A stretch of DNA of 64,000 nt from Scleromitrula shiraiana (GCA_028455995.1 JABELC010000005.1:372001-436000); one strand, 5' to 3'. Counted from the stretch's first letter, positions 46,337 through 58,998 are shown. The notes: generated by a model not told the origin, from the letters alone. Made by a program: numbers and translations.

Positions 46337-49300
46337 TTACAACCACATAGCCAACAAAACGAAAGAAACTTGCAAATAAACCACCATCCATCCATTAACC
46401 CCCATCCCTCTACTAGCAGCACTCTTCTTCTTCGGGCTTCCAGTTGCCTCTGCACCCACGGTCATCGTTCCAATAACCACAATTTGCGTTCCACCAGGCG
46501 CCAAACTCAAGATGTTCCCTCCTTCTGTGACTGTTCCTCCAGCTGTAAGTGTTTGTCCTCCCAACACCAACGAAGATAGTGAAGATACAGCCGCCAAGCT
46601 AGCAGTCGAAGTAATGAACCCTGAGTTTCCTGCTCCGTTTACAACTACTCCATTACCGGTTGGTGCTAGGGAGACGGTAGATCCATCGACTGTTATTATA
46701 CCACCGGGTGTAAGTGTCTGACTACCAATCACGACGGCACTAGCCGAATTCTTAGTATAAGTTGATTGTCCGAATACAATGACACTAGCAGGCAAAGTAG
46801 GTTGCGGCGTCGATGGCAAAGTAATGATGGTATTTCCCGTAGTGACAGCTCCACCAGGTGTAAGAGTTGCCGAACCAATCGTAAACTGAGAATTGGTAAA
46901 ACCGGCTGTCACACTAGAAGTACCAACTACGATGACGCCAGGCAAGTCCTCAATGGTTGTGTGTACTGCTTTGACGTTGGTGGAGAGTGTGGGTGCAGCT
47001 GGTGGAGGGGTGTTCGTAACGGGGTTGATTATTACGGCCGAGCCAGACGGGGCAACTGATATTCGGTCACCGCTCACGGTGGCTTCGAAACCGGGCGTGA
47101 TGGTTTGGGAGCCGATGATGAAATCAGAGGACCCTTGACTTAGTATTAGAGAGTTTATTACTACGGGTGGGATGGTAGTTTCGCCTTGATTTGGCTTTAT
47201 AGTGGTAGGTGCTAATGGGGTTTGAGATGGTGGAGGAGGAGGGAGTGGAAGACTAGCTGATGCTGAGTTGGGTGGGAGAGGGGCTTTTCCAGTTCCAGAA
47301 GCGAGTCCTGGGTTGCTAGCAGTAGGTGGTATACCAATTCCTCCATCTGTTCCTGAAACTGTCCCCCCACTACTAGAAACTGGGGGCAAACCGACTGGTA
47401 AGCCTACAGACGAAGGGCTTTGACTTCCGGTCTCGATAGATGAGGCTGGTGAAGTTACCATCCCAGTTGCAGAGCTAACTGTGTTGCTTCCTCCTTGGCG
47501 AGCTGTTGCCGAAGTTCCAGATGGCGGTGGTGTATTTTGAGCAGAAGAAACTGGTGGAGTTGTGTTTCCTTGACCTCCCGTCTCCGTTGATGAAACTGGC
47601 AGGGGTGCCTTATTAGTTACAGAAGATGGCGGGGCTGTATTCCCTTGGCTTCCACTCGTAGATGAAACTGGTGGTGGAGGTACTTTATCGGTAGCGGAAG
47701 ATGGTGGATTTGTGTTGCCTTGACCTCCTGTTTGGACAGATGGAGCTGGTGGAGTTGCTTTATCTGTTGCTGAGCTGACCACGCTACTTCCTCCTTGAAC
47801 AGAGGATACTGGTGGGGGAGCTACTGATGTAGCACTTGAAACAGTTTTACTTTCACCCCCTGAGCCACCCGAGTTCCCCACAGGAGGTGTTACAATCGCC
47901 GATGTTTTCGCATCCGATGATACTCGGAGTGGAGCATTTTGAGTTGAAACTGGAGTACTTCCACCGGTTTCTCCTTTTGCTGTGGTTGCTGGTGGAGGTG
48001 AAAATTTCTCGCTGGGTGATATCGGGGGTTTACTTTCAACTGCACTCGCTTGGGTAGATGTAATCTGGGTGTTTCCGTTACCTCCAGATGTTGTCGCTTC
48101 TGACCCGGGTTTATTATCATCTTGCGATGCAGGAGTAGATGGCTGTGAAGTATTACCCGGCTGTCCGACTGGTGTTGATTCAGGCTTAGAACTAACAACT
48201 CCTCCTGCGTTAGACGTCGCTGGTTGTTGAGTAGTTGCTTCTCTGGTAGGACCAACTGAGACGCCAACATTAGTAGGAGATGATGGTTTCCCGTCGCCGC
48301 CAGAGTTCACTGTAGTGGAAGGTTCCTGTGCAGGATTTGTGGTTGGTATATTAGTTGGCACAGGGTTGCTCTGAGGTGTAGTATCTACTGATTTTGGAGC
48401 TGCTGGAGATTTTGTGGTTGATATATTAGATGTTGGTACAGCATTACTATTAGGCGTAGATGATTGAGGAGCGACTAGGGCCTTTGTTGTTGGTGTATTA
48501 TTTGTTGGTACAGGGTTACTAGGAGCTGCCGGTGACTTTGTGGTCGGAATATTACTTGATACAGGATTACTTTGAGGTGAAGTCGTTACTGGTTTTGAAG
48601 GGGTTGATTCAGGTGTTACCGGGGACTTTGAATCTGAGGTAGGCTGCTGACTTGGAGTGTTTGAGGATATTGTAGTCGGGATCTTTTCCGACGTTTCATC
48701 TGATGTCGCGCTACTTTTAGGTGTAACTGAACTAATGGGAGTGGGAGTAACTGATATCGAAATTGGACTTTCAGATGTAAAGAAAAATGAATCAAGTGTG
48801 ACAGTGTGAGGGCATGCTGGCAATACTTGGCCAACAACGGATAGAGTTGCAGTGCAACCGGAAATAACGCTTGTATTCATGGTTTCTGTCGATTTTCTAG
48901 ACTCTGTAGCTGAAGCTGGAGTTGTAGTAACTTTGGCAGACGAGGGCTTCTCGGTAGTCGAACCAGGAAATTTCGTAGTCTGGGGAGGCTGAGAACGACC
49001 AGTTTCTGATGTAGAATTCTCTTTCAAAATTGAAGTTCTGATCGTAGAAGAGGGTAGCGCCCCAGTCTCTTCCTTTGATATTGGCTGAGCCGATGGAGGA
49101 CTCGATTGACTTGAATTTTCTGTGTTGGAAAGAGTATTGCTAGGCCCACTTGAGGATTGAGGTTTCTTTGTCGAAATCCCCTGAACAGAAGTAGAGACGT
49201 CTGTATGCTCTGGTATATTAGAAGTAACAACACTGCTTGGAAGAATTTCCGAAGTCTTGCTTGAATCAGATACACTTGCAGGTGAGCTACTAGGTATTGA

Positions 49301-50979
49301 TTCGATACCCTTTGACGACGAGAAACTCGAAGATGCAGTTTCGATCGATTTCGCCGAAGTAGAGGAATCTTGATTGGTTCCAGGTAATTTTGATGTGGTT
49401 TCCAAATGCGAAATTATGCTACTTGGAGCATTCTCCGAGGACTTCGTTGATGTTGGTGATATTTGACTGGAAGTCACACCCGCGCCAGTAGATACTTCAG
49501 TGGTATGCGTCAATCCAGATGAAGATATTTCTGAGGTTGTTGATCGTCCACTAGAAGTGACAACTTCTGTAGTAGGTACTTCGGGGGTATGTGTTAATTT
49601 GGATGAGGGCTTTACCGATATTAATGATGGTTCAATTAAATTCGTGACTGTGCCGGTAGATACTGTAGAGGTATCTGTCAACCCAGATGGTGATTTACTC
49701 GAGGTTGATGATTTTTCACTAACGGTGGTAACCTCAGCAACAGGTACTTCAGGAGTATTTGTAGATCCGGATGAGGACTCTGAAGTAGAGGGAGCAGAGT
49801 GGCTTGATTCCTTAGAAGATACTATCGATGTCGCTTTGACCTCAGATGAGGTTGGGATAATTGTGTTTGCTAGTGATGTTGTCTGAATCGAAGACTTAGA
49901 TGTCTTTGACGAATCAGAATCGGATGACGATATCTCGAAGGAGGTTGCTGAACTCGAATCTGGGTTTGATCCGGACTTTGATTCCGATTTGGACCCTGGT
50001 GCAAGGGATACAGCAGGATCAATTGAAGTGGCTGGTTCTGTAAGCTTAGATGTGACGGCTGTTGATGGTATAGACACACTAGTCTTGGACGAAGCCGATG
50101 CCACCGAAGAGACACTATTAGAAGTTGCAACAAAAATCCCTGATGCAGATCCACTGCTTCTGGGTGACTCACTGTTCGTTGAAGATACCTCAACCTTTCT
50201 TGTGTCGGATGTCCTTGATGATGCAGAGTTAATAGACGTTGCTTCCGTAAAAGTGAAAGCTTGAGTCTGTGTAGTGCCACCAGGTAAGGTCGTAGAAGAA
50301 AACAACTTGGAGGAGTCTCCAGTTTTTGTTGATATTGATGATGGTGATGGTGACAAAGACGCCGAAGTAGTATCTAGAGAGGCCGTAGGAGTATGTATAT
50401 CACTAGGTGTCGAGGTGAATTGAGATGAAGCTTCAGACGTGAGTATAGAAGTGCTTCTAAGATCTTTTGAAGATTCAATTGAAGTCGATTCCGACCTAGC
50501 AGCGCCAGTGGGACTTGGGTTGGCCTCTGCGGAACTGATAGAACTGGGTTGAGGAGTTTTTGATGAGGTCGTGACCTCGACAGCAAGATTAGTCGCAACC
50601 GGTGCGGGAGTAAAAATGATAGTGACAGTGGCAGCACAAGCTTCTCTTGCAGCTACAATAGGTTGACCACTTGTTGATGTGACAGTTGCGGTACAAGAGA
50701 AGGGTAATGTGCTAGATGAAATGAGCGTGGTGGTCGGAGACTCTTTTGATGATATGCTCGATATTGTATGCAACGACGAGGTTGTGTTTGAATACCTAGG
50801 ACTTAGGACCAAACCTATGGGGGAAGTTGTGTCAGCATATGTAACGCCTAACGCCACAAGATGTACGTAGTAGCATCAAGAATCAATACGTTAGTCTTAC
50901 CTTGGTCTAGATTAGGAATCGCAGTTACTGAATGTAGAAGTGACAGGGCGCCAAAAAGGAGAACGGTCAAAACATTCAT
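46337..50979 (-). CDS. giant mucin-like GPI-anchored cell-wall protein
   Basis: Two exons, 50979-50901 and 50847-46337, give 1529 residues. The first encodes a signal peptide (MNVLTVLLFGALSLLHSVTA); G|GC joins to GVTYADTTSPIGLV. Residues up to about 1200 are Ser/Thr/Pro-rich, nearly Cys-free, with loose repeats such as SSGLT-TS-VST and later PPPVSS-GGQGNT, surely O-mannosylated. From about 1240 four copies of a unit with IGSQTLTPGG then SLAPSG and VVV-type strands appear, probably beta-solenoid or wall-binding. The end has a Lys-Lys-Lys-Ser-Ala-Ala-Ser stretch before a hydrophobic tail (VVYLQVSFVLLAMWL), a GPI signal. Inferred role is surface coat or adhesion; no enzyme domain seen. Confidence 0.85.
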
Positions 50980-51554
50980 GATGAAAACGAACTGATATCT
51001 GGGGCATCAACCCATTGATGAAGTCTCATAAAAAAAACATACAATAAAAGTTACAAACGACGAGAAAAGAGGGAAAACATGAAAAAGTCCAAGGCGAGGG
51101 CTTCCTATATTCCCTTCGAGTCGAATGAAACCGTGGGGCTGAGTATAATATTACTCACCCTCAACCTACATCACGAAACAATTTCATGATTAAGCTTTAT
51201 TAACGGTTGGATTTGTGTGTATGTCAAGTCACTTGAACTGGCAAAGAAAGTAAAATCCTCATTCATTCAGCGCAAGACAGTACCGGGGCTGTAGTCCATC
51301 GGCGAAATAGTGGAGGGCTGGTTGAAGACTTCTAACGATGCATGGTTGAATTACTGTGCCTGACACTAATGAGTTTAACAACAGAAATAGAGAGCAACTT
51401 GCTCAATTTGGTAATTTAACCCATCGTAAGACTTATTCCAATGGCCAAATATAGAGCCTCTCACCTCGTAAACAAAATGATAGGAAGTCTGAAGGATTGA
51501 GAAAACATCAAGGAAAGTTGTGAGGGCAGGCTGTGCCTGTTTGACGGATGAATA

Positions 51555-51995
51555 CCCGGTTAAATTAAAATTGAAGCACGCGCTGGCAAGATAAGCGAAT
51601 CGCCTCAAAATCGACAATTTTATATAAAATATCTTTTGCGCCAATGTAAATCAATCAATTAATTATTTATACTAGTATTTAAGATAGTATTAAATATTAG
51701 TATTACTAGTATGAATTATTTTTATATTTAAATACTAGTATATATTCAATTAATAATTAATAATTAAATAAATACTACTACTTCGAGTCGTTTTCACGGT
51801 ATTTTAATTTAAAAAATATATATAGTAATTATATAATTAATTAAAATAATTAAAATAACATCAATTATATTTTAATTAAAATAATATTAATAAAAATACA
51901 AATAATTTAAAATAAAGTGTTTTCAAGTTGTATAAAATCGTTGATTTTGAGGTTATTCGACAATTTGCGCGTGCTTCAATTTTAATTTAACCGAG
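51555..51995. mobile_element. MITE with 29-bp inverted ends and TA duplication
   Basis: Ends 51555-51583 and 51967-51995 are inverted copies, 28 of 29 bp identical, starting CCCGGTTAAATT on the left and (reverse complement) CTCGGTTAAATT on the right. The inversion continues inward with lower identity for about 45 bp more, including CCTCAAAATC and ATTTTATA on both sides. TA flanks both outer ends (51553-51554 and 51996-51997), the target duplication of Tc1/mariner and pogo/Fot1 elements. The 441-bp body is very AT-rich and has no coding capacity, so it would need a transposase in trans. Confidence 0.85.
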
Positions 51996-52565
51996 TAATA
52001 TTCGGTTGAAAGAACAATCAAGTTGGATGTTGGTGGTGTGGCCCCCTGCAGACAAGAAGGTACACGGCGTAAGCGCTTGCTATCTAATGGTGCACTGCGC
52101 AATTTCCCAGGGGGTTATTTTAGGTGGTGGGTGGAACTTAAGGAAGGTAACATCTCTGAATGTCGCTAGAATGAAGATACTTGATCTAGATAAAGATCAT
52201 TTAGAAAGGGAAGAACTGGGCAGTAAATAATTTTGGAAAATAACAATGATAAGGGATGTGAGAGAATGATTAGCTACTGATTGAAGGGCTGTAATCGGCT
52301 TGGATCTACTTGAATACAATCTGGTTGAAAATTGTAGAAGTTGAAAATTGCCCAGGTGTTGATGGAGAATAATGCTGGTGTGTTTAAGATCTAACATTTG
52401 GTATATCACAATCCCAAAGAGCAAACAACTTGTCTTAACCTTTTAGGGTGTAACTGAATATATAATGTTGGAAAGTGCCTGGGTATCTGTTGTGTACACT
52501 ATATTGTGCATGCAAGGTAGTATCACTTAGAATATAGAACTTTGAAGAAATTTTTGAAGGTGGAA

Positions 52566-52594
52566 GGGGGAAGGGGGAAGGGAGAAGGGGGGAG
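52566..52594 (+). repeat. G-rich tract, quadruplex-capable
   Basis: Four or more G-runs of 3-6 separated by AA or AGAA within 29 bp. Confidence 0.7.
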
Positions 52595-54252
52595 GCGTGG
52601 GGAATCATGGGGAATCATGTTGATTCAAACCTTCTCCTCGATTGATCGGGATATAGAATATTGTTACACTGTATGAGAACAAAGTTTGAGGTTGCTCGTA
52701 TCTATCGTACCTAAGTGAATATCCAGTTACTGGTATGTAAAGTTGGCATGTAAGTTTGGTACGCAGTGTGTTCTTTCTAATATGTTGACTGATCGAATGA
52801 AAAGCCTGTAGCATAATTTCTTCCACAAGCTTACAGAGGTTTCATAGCGTCTGAATAGCTTAATCAGCCGGGCGGGCCAAAGAATGACAGGTACCCAGTC
52901 TGCCTGTGACACCCCAAAACATTCATCCATCCATAATCCACACCATAAATCCTACTCAATAATAAGTTGTTGTCACTGAAAGCGGCGAAGATTAGTTATT
53001 GAAGATTTCAAGATTATTATGTTTACTATAGACACTGCCCTATTATAGATTCCAAAGGTTCTAAAGTTTGACTGGATTCTCTCCCCCTGTTTTTCCTTAC
53101 GCTTTCTTTTTAAAATCATCCATCTTTTTTTATCCTTCATAGCACCCGAAGTCAGAGACAAGCTTGGAATCAACCGTCTTACTTTTTTATAAGATCATAG
53201 TCATCTTCATGATACTTCATCCCTTCTTCCACGTTTTCGTAAGGATTTCAACTTGGATCAGATCGATCCTTCGAACCAGGTATAAGGTCTGATGTGGAAA
53301 TCAGATGACATGAGGATAAGAATTATTACTACCTTGGTACCTGCATAAAGAGAGAGAAAAATACATCGTTACATCGTCACAGATTTGAGAATTCTACCCT
53401 GATTCTCTGAGATTGGAATCGAAGTCGAAATAGAAGAGGAACTGAACCTAGGATTTTGTGAAATCCAGCATAAATTTTACAGAACTCCAATATAGATGTT
53501 TGACCAGTCTGAATGGGATTCAGAAATGAACATCGAGGCGAAGTTACGGAGAGAGCCTCGTCCTCTTCCCCAAGTTTGGGTTTCGAGTATCAACTTAAAT
53601 TACTAACTCAAATTATCCTCCTACCTCTCTTGATCCTGCATGGAGGTTTGGAGAGAGGTACTCGAAGCTGCCAGTGATTGTAGCCACTGAAGCCACTGCA
53701 ACTTTGTGGCTCTCATTCTCTGCTTGCCAAGCGAATATTACTTTGGCCCCAAGTCAGAGACCTAATATCTGATGAGATTTCCGCTTTAGAGTAATCAATT
53801 ATGAAAGACTAAGTGCCACTACCCATATATAGGGTATGATAAAGCCCGAAAGAATCCTTCACGCCGAATCTGATGAATATCAAATCTCGCCCCTCTTTCA
53901 GTGTACCCATACTAAACTCCAGGCAAATTTGATGGAAAACTGGTATTTTTCTGCAAGCCGTCCGCAGATCCTGGTAAGGGACGTCCTTGAGACACGAGTG
54001 ATGGTAACTTACGAGGTACCCGTTCGCGCAGCGTGTTTTTTGATCCTTCTCTGATTCGTTTTCCTACATGCATTTCTCTTTTACTACGTATTTTTGCAGA
54101 TCTTGCCGGACTGGTTTTCAAGTTACACGTTTCGTGCCTTCTAGACTCTGTTTCTAACTGTCTTGTATCTCCTTGCATAGCTATCATAGCCAGCATGTTC
54201 ACTCTTTTCTAGAATCTATAATTCATGAAACTTTCCTTAACTGTAGTTTGCA

Positions 54253-56594
54253 ATGTCTTCTTGGAGGCGTCTGGTCTCCATTCTATGTATTGGTATTGGC
54301 TTTCTTGACCAGACACTGGCCTCAACAACACCGTCATCAACCCCTGTTCCTCCTCTAAACATTGTCCCAAGTGAAAGCTGGTAAGTCGCTACCGATCTTT
54401 AACAATTTAGATAGTCAGAGGCTTACAATTGAATAAGGAATGGAAATGATGGAAATTGGTCAAGCTTCTTTCTTACCGTGGGAACACCTCTTCAACCCAT
54501 CGAAATTTTGATATCAACAGCAAGTAATCAGCCGTGGGTGGTTTTATCAGATGGGTGTATGTCAACGGATCCAGCTTGTGTATCACGGGGATTTAGCTTT
54601 TCTCCGACTACCTCAACAACATGGTACAAATATATCGAACATCTTGCTCGCACTCTTGATACTGATTAAGTTGTAGGGTTCCGAATACTGTCAGCTCCGG
54701 TGGTGTATTTGCGCTCCAGGTCGAATCTAATCTTGGATTGACAGGCAATGGATATTATGGAACCGACACCATTGCTATGGGGGGGTCTCCTGCACTTAAC
54801 TCACAAGTCGTCGCTGGTATCACGACCAACGACTTCTGGCTGGGTATTTTTGGACTTAATCCAGCTCCAACAAACTTTTCAAGCAACAGTGCCCCTGTAC
54901 CTAGCTATATGTATAATATGAAGACACAAGGCCATATCCCGTCTCTTTCATATGGCTACACGGCAGGGGCTTCATATCGCGGAGTCTTTGCGAATTTGAC
55001 TCTAGGAGGCTTCGATGAATCTCTTTTTATCCCAAGCAATCTCACCGTCAACTTTTCCACTGGTGGATCTGATTTGACTATTGATGTTAACTCTATTATA
55101 GCTTCTGGAGGAGGTAAATCTCAAGCCCTCTCCACCCCATCATCCTCTTTTTCGGCATTCATCGATTCATCAATTCCATATATCTACCTACCAATGAGTA
55201 TCTGTCAAAACTTCGAAGACGCTTTTGATATAAAATTTGATGAGGCGTCTGAACTATATATAGTAGACGATGCTACCCATACTCAACTCTTGGCACGAAA
55301 CACATCAGTCGTTTTTACTCTTACAAACTCAACCTCTAAAGCCATGGTAAACATTACACTTCCATACGCTGCCTTTGATTTAACAGCCGAGCCGCCTCTG
55401 GTCACAAACACCTCACGATATTTCCCACTCAAACGGGCCAAAGACAACACACAGATCACACTTGGAAGAACATTTCTTCAAGAAGCCTACCTAATAGCAG
55501 ACTATGAGCGCTCTCAATTTTCGATACATCAACGCAACTGGAGCACAGCATACCCCGTCTCATCACCTGTCGCTATTCTACCGGTCGACTCTTCAGTCGT
55601 CAACACACCATCTAAGAAATCCAAAACATCCTCAGGAGTGATCGCCGCCATAGTCCTCTCAGTTCTCGCTTCTATTGCTCTAACCATCGGAATCACAATC
55701 TATGTTCTGCGAAGAAATCGTCGCAAACTACCAGATAAAGAACAGACTCCAGATTCCACTTCCCGCGGTCTTTCCCTCGCCCATAAAGAGTCATTTAACT
55801 CTAGTAAAAGCTCACATCGCCATCTCCCTATACATCTCTCTCTACGTCACAAAAAGAAAACCGATAAGGAAAAAGATAAATTAAAGCATGTATCCAACGC
55901 CGGATCGGTAGCCTCTTTCTTCGACATAGCCACAAATTCCGTTCTCATCACCCCCAATAATTCCTCTTACATATCCCTTGGAATAGGAAAAGCCCTCGGT
56001 TCCCCAAGACTCACGCCAAACTGCCTTCAAAATCTCACATCCTCACAACCTACACTAAACAAAAAGCCCAGCTCAGCGAATCTCATCCCCACCGAGCCCA
56101 AACCAACCTTCCACCTCGCAAGTCTGAGCACGCGCCGTAAAGAACGTAAATTTAGAAAAAATATGAAGAGCGAAGAAGATAAAGAAATCTACGAGCTAAG
56201 CGGCAGTGAAGTAATGTGGGCAGATCCAGATCAATATTCACTAGCCAGTTATACAGATTCGCCCAGTGGCAGGAGCTCATGGGGAGGAAGCGATGCGGGA
56301 TTAATTCTGCCGAATAATGTATTTCTAGATAAAGAGAGGGATGTAAGGCGTAGCGAGAGTATCTTGCATATGGGAATGAACGGAGACAAGGAATTAGGAG
56401 GTGGGGAAGTAGAGAGAGTGAATCGATTCACGGCTTTTACTACTAATACGACGGAATGGGGAGGAGCGGATGTAGATAGTCCGGCGGATGGAACGGGGAC
56501 GGCGGGAACGTGGGAGTGGGAGAAGTATATGGGTGCTTTGGGGATGGGGAGAAAGAGTGGACTTGGAGATGGACTGAAAAAAAGCGGAGGTTAA
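54253..56594 (+). CDS. membrane-anchored aspartic-protease homologue lacking one catalytic Asp
   Basis: Three exons, 54253-54380, 54438-54623 and 54677-56594, give 743 residues. Order: signal peptide (residues 1-24), pepsin-type A1 domain to about residue 410, one membrane span at about 426-448 (VIAAIVLSVLASIALTIGIT), basic stop-transfer RRNRRK, and a cytosolic tail of about 295 residues rich in Ser, Lys and Arg. The fold signatures are clear: FFLTVGTPLQPIEI, flap region near GYYGTDTI, FGLNPAP, ITLGRTFLQEAYLIADYERS. The first catalytic motif, DTGS in active enzymes, is STAS here (Ser69); the second is DSSI (Asp268) instead of DTGT/DSGT. One Asp missing means it should not cleave peptides, so a sensor or receptor role is an inference. 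Several N-X-S/T sites are present in the ectodomain. Confidence 0.85.
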
Positions 56595-56971
56595 AAAGGA
56601 TGATGATGCGATTAAGAGGGGGAGTGAGAGGAGGTTTATAGGGGATAGTTATAGATTTTACGAGTTTTAGCTCAAATAGTACGACTTTTAAGAAAATGTG
56701 CTGGATTAGTACAAATATAAAAAAATAATATAACTTTATTATTTAAACCTTTCTTAATTGCTCTAATTACATCAGACCCGGACTGAATACAAGTAATTTC
56801 TTACTCTCTCTAGAAGTGGAAATTAGACATGAAGATATGTATGCCACGTAAAACCGACGTCGAGCAACTCAAACGTAATTTGAGCATTAAAATTGATTCG
56901 AGATCAAAAGATCTACGAGGCGAATGTTAAAGTGTATGCGACCACACCCTCGTGTTTAAGATTCTGGCTAG
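56595..56971. other. intergenic
   Basis: 3' UTR of the protease-like gene and AT-rich sequence up to the MFS relic. Confidence 0.5.
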
Positions 56972-57382
56972 CCAGAATTATTCAGACTGGGAACTATACG
57001 CGGAAATTCAACATCAGAAATTGCACATGCCCTGGGAGGCTCAATATTTATATGTGTAGCCCAGAACAACTTCATGAACGAGCTAGGCGATTCTCTTACA
57101 AAATATGTGCCCGATCTCTCATCAAGCACCGTCTTGCAAACGGCTACTAGCATTCAAGAAACTATCGATAAGCAATATCTTCTGGGAGCGACGTTAGCTT
57201 ATAATAATGCCTTGGATGATGCTTTTTTGGTTGCTACTGTTATGGCGGGTATGGCAATTATAGGGGTTTCGAGGGTCGAGTTGAGAAGTATCAAGGCAGT
57301 GAAGCAGGAAAATATCGAAGGTGATTGCGTAAAGAAGGACGCATTTGAAGGGATTGACAATGATAACCTTGGAGATACATAG
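56972..57382 (+). pseudogene. C-terminal relic of an MFS multidrug transporter
   Basis: Open for 136 codons after an in-frame TAG at 56969. The translation reads like the last two spans of a 14-helix major-facilitator efflux pump: EIAHALGGSIFICVAQNNF, then a loop with SSSTVLQTATSIQETI, then AYNNALDDAFLVATVMAGMA, IIGVSRVELRSIK and a hydrophilic tail ending in a normal stop. The remaining 12 spans, the signature motifs and a start are absent upstream, where the protease-like gene lies 378 bp away. It is best read as a 5'-truncated remnant left by a deletion or insertion. A spliced small protein is possible but unlikely, since one hydrophobic pair would not transport anything. Confidence 0.65.
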
Positions 57383-57693
57383 AGAGAACAGGGAGGGTAT
57401 GAGAATAAAGATATTATGAGATGTTTTATTTGCCACATTGGTGTTAACTGCTATTCGAGATTTCTAATCTTCGATTTCTTGTGTTTTTGCTGGATCCTCT
57501 CCTTTCAGTATTTCCACTTAATATTCCAAATACAGCTGTATAATTAAAAATATATAAACTGGACTATATCTACTTTATCCCTTTACTACTGACAAGTGCA
57601 AAGCAACACAAACTCCATGTATATTGGTAGATCTTCAGCGCAGTTATTATCATCGCCAACCTATCTTGAATAGCAAGTATGATGACCACAAAA
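57383..57693. other. convergent 3' intergenic region
   Basis: 311 bp between the MFS relic and the Pho85-type kinase; nothing else seen. Confidence 0.6.
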
Positions 57694-58998
57694 TCACATT
57701 TGATATCCTCCATCAACTACACCCATCATAGCATAAACATCTGAAATCTGCGGCTGTTGTTGTCGCTCTTGTTGCATCTGAGCCTGCACCTGAGGCAGAT
57801 CATTGAACCACGGATGCTGAAGAGCATCCGCAGCACTAATGCGCAATTCCGGACGCATCTGAAGCATACGACCCAGCAAATCAAGGCCAAGAGCGTCGAT
57901 TTGCGGGACAATCCGTCGCAAGTCTTGCGTAGCATATATAGGGAAGTTAGGTTTGTAATCTGGGAGTTGTACGATTCCCGGCCACGTGCGAACGGAAGGG
58001 GTGCCCATTGTCCGAAAGATCCTTCGTAGCTGATCCTCGTTATTATTTCCCGGAAATAACGGGTGCCCCGTATATATTTCTGCCATGATGCAACCGGCGG
58101 ACCAGATGTCAATACTAGCATTGTAGGTCTTGCTACCTAGAAGAACATCGGGAGCTCGATACCACAGCGTAACAACCTCACTTGAAAAGGTGTTCACTGG
58201 AATACCCACTGCTCGTGCAAGGCCAAAATCTGCGAGTTTCAACTGATCGTTACGGTTGATTAGAAGATTCTGTGGTTTGAGATCTCGATGGAGAACTCGA
58301 CTCTCCTGGCAAAAAGCAACTCCACATAGAAGTTGATATACAAACGACTTGTTTTTGGCATAGTCGAGTTGATCACCTCGAGTATCGATATACTTCTTTA
58401 GATCCTTGTCCATGTATTCGAAAACGAGCATTAACTTGTTGTCAGTATGAATTACATCATACAACGGGAGAATGTTCTCGTGTTTGAGTTCTTTCATCAA
58501 CGAAATCTCTCGGATTGCTGTCGACTAGAACATCAGGCAGTAAGTAATTACCTATTCTGGAATGATTCGTGACAGAAAATATTGGCAATTCAAATCAGAA
58601 AATCATTAGGATGCAAAAGACAGAGCACACGGGAGTCAACTAAGACCGGGAACAGCAAAATCAAGGAACTTAGCATACTCACGGGAGTTCCCTCTTCAGC
58701 ATCAAGATTAATTTCCTTCAGCGCGACTATCTCTCCCGTCTGACGATTTCGGCCTTTGAACACCTGAAGTCGTTAAAGATCAAGGTCTCAAGTATTCTCC
58801 ACGAAGCTTTAGAGAAACAAGGCAATAGGCAAACAAAATAACATACAGTCGCATAAGTACCTTCACCAAGCTGTAGAGAAAGCCCAAGGAGTATGTTAGC
58901 GTCTGACTGCCCTGCTAGCTAGAACGATCCTTATGAACTCGCTGGCCACGAACCTTCTCCAATTGCTGGTAGGAATTCGGTCGACTTGCTTGGGACAT
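57694..58998 (-). CDS. PHO85: cyclin-dependent kinase of the Pho85 family
   Basis: Ser/Thr kinase working with Pcl-type cyclins in phosphate sensing, glycogen and morphogenesis control. Four exons, 58998-58954, 58870-58847, 58763-58683 and 58524-57694, all phase 0, give 326 residues; exon 2 is only 24 nt (LGEGTYAT). The glycine loop is LGEGTYATVFKGRN, the Lys is in EIVALKEIN, and the PSTAIRE helix is split by the last intron (EEGTP|STAIREISLMKELK). The catalytic loop is VLHRDLKPQNLLIN, then LADFGLARAVGIP, SEVVTLWYRAPDVLLGSKTY and IWSAGCIMAEIYTGHPLF. The end is a Gln-rich tail. Pho85 relatives share ELKHENIL and YTGHPLFPGNN, which separates it from Cdc28/Cdk1. Confidence 0.93.

Larger units (their letters stand above)
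50980..54252. other. 3.3-kb gene-free interval holding a MITE
   Basis: Promoter of the mucin gene at the left, a MITE at 51555-51995, a G-rich tract at 52566-52594 and the leader of the protease-like gene at the right. The frames seen are short and show no domain. Confidence 0.6.

Noticed and set aside
45855..46391. Minus-strand frame of 178 codons
   Set aside because: Begins inside the mucin gene end in another frame and lacks domain features; likely chance in the 3' UTR.
51375..51644. Minus-strand frame of 89 codons
   Set aside because: Runs into the end of the MITE; no similarity recognised.
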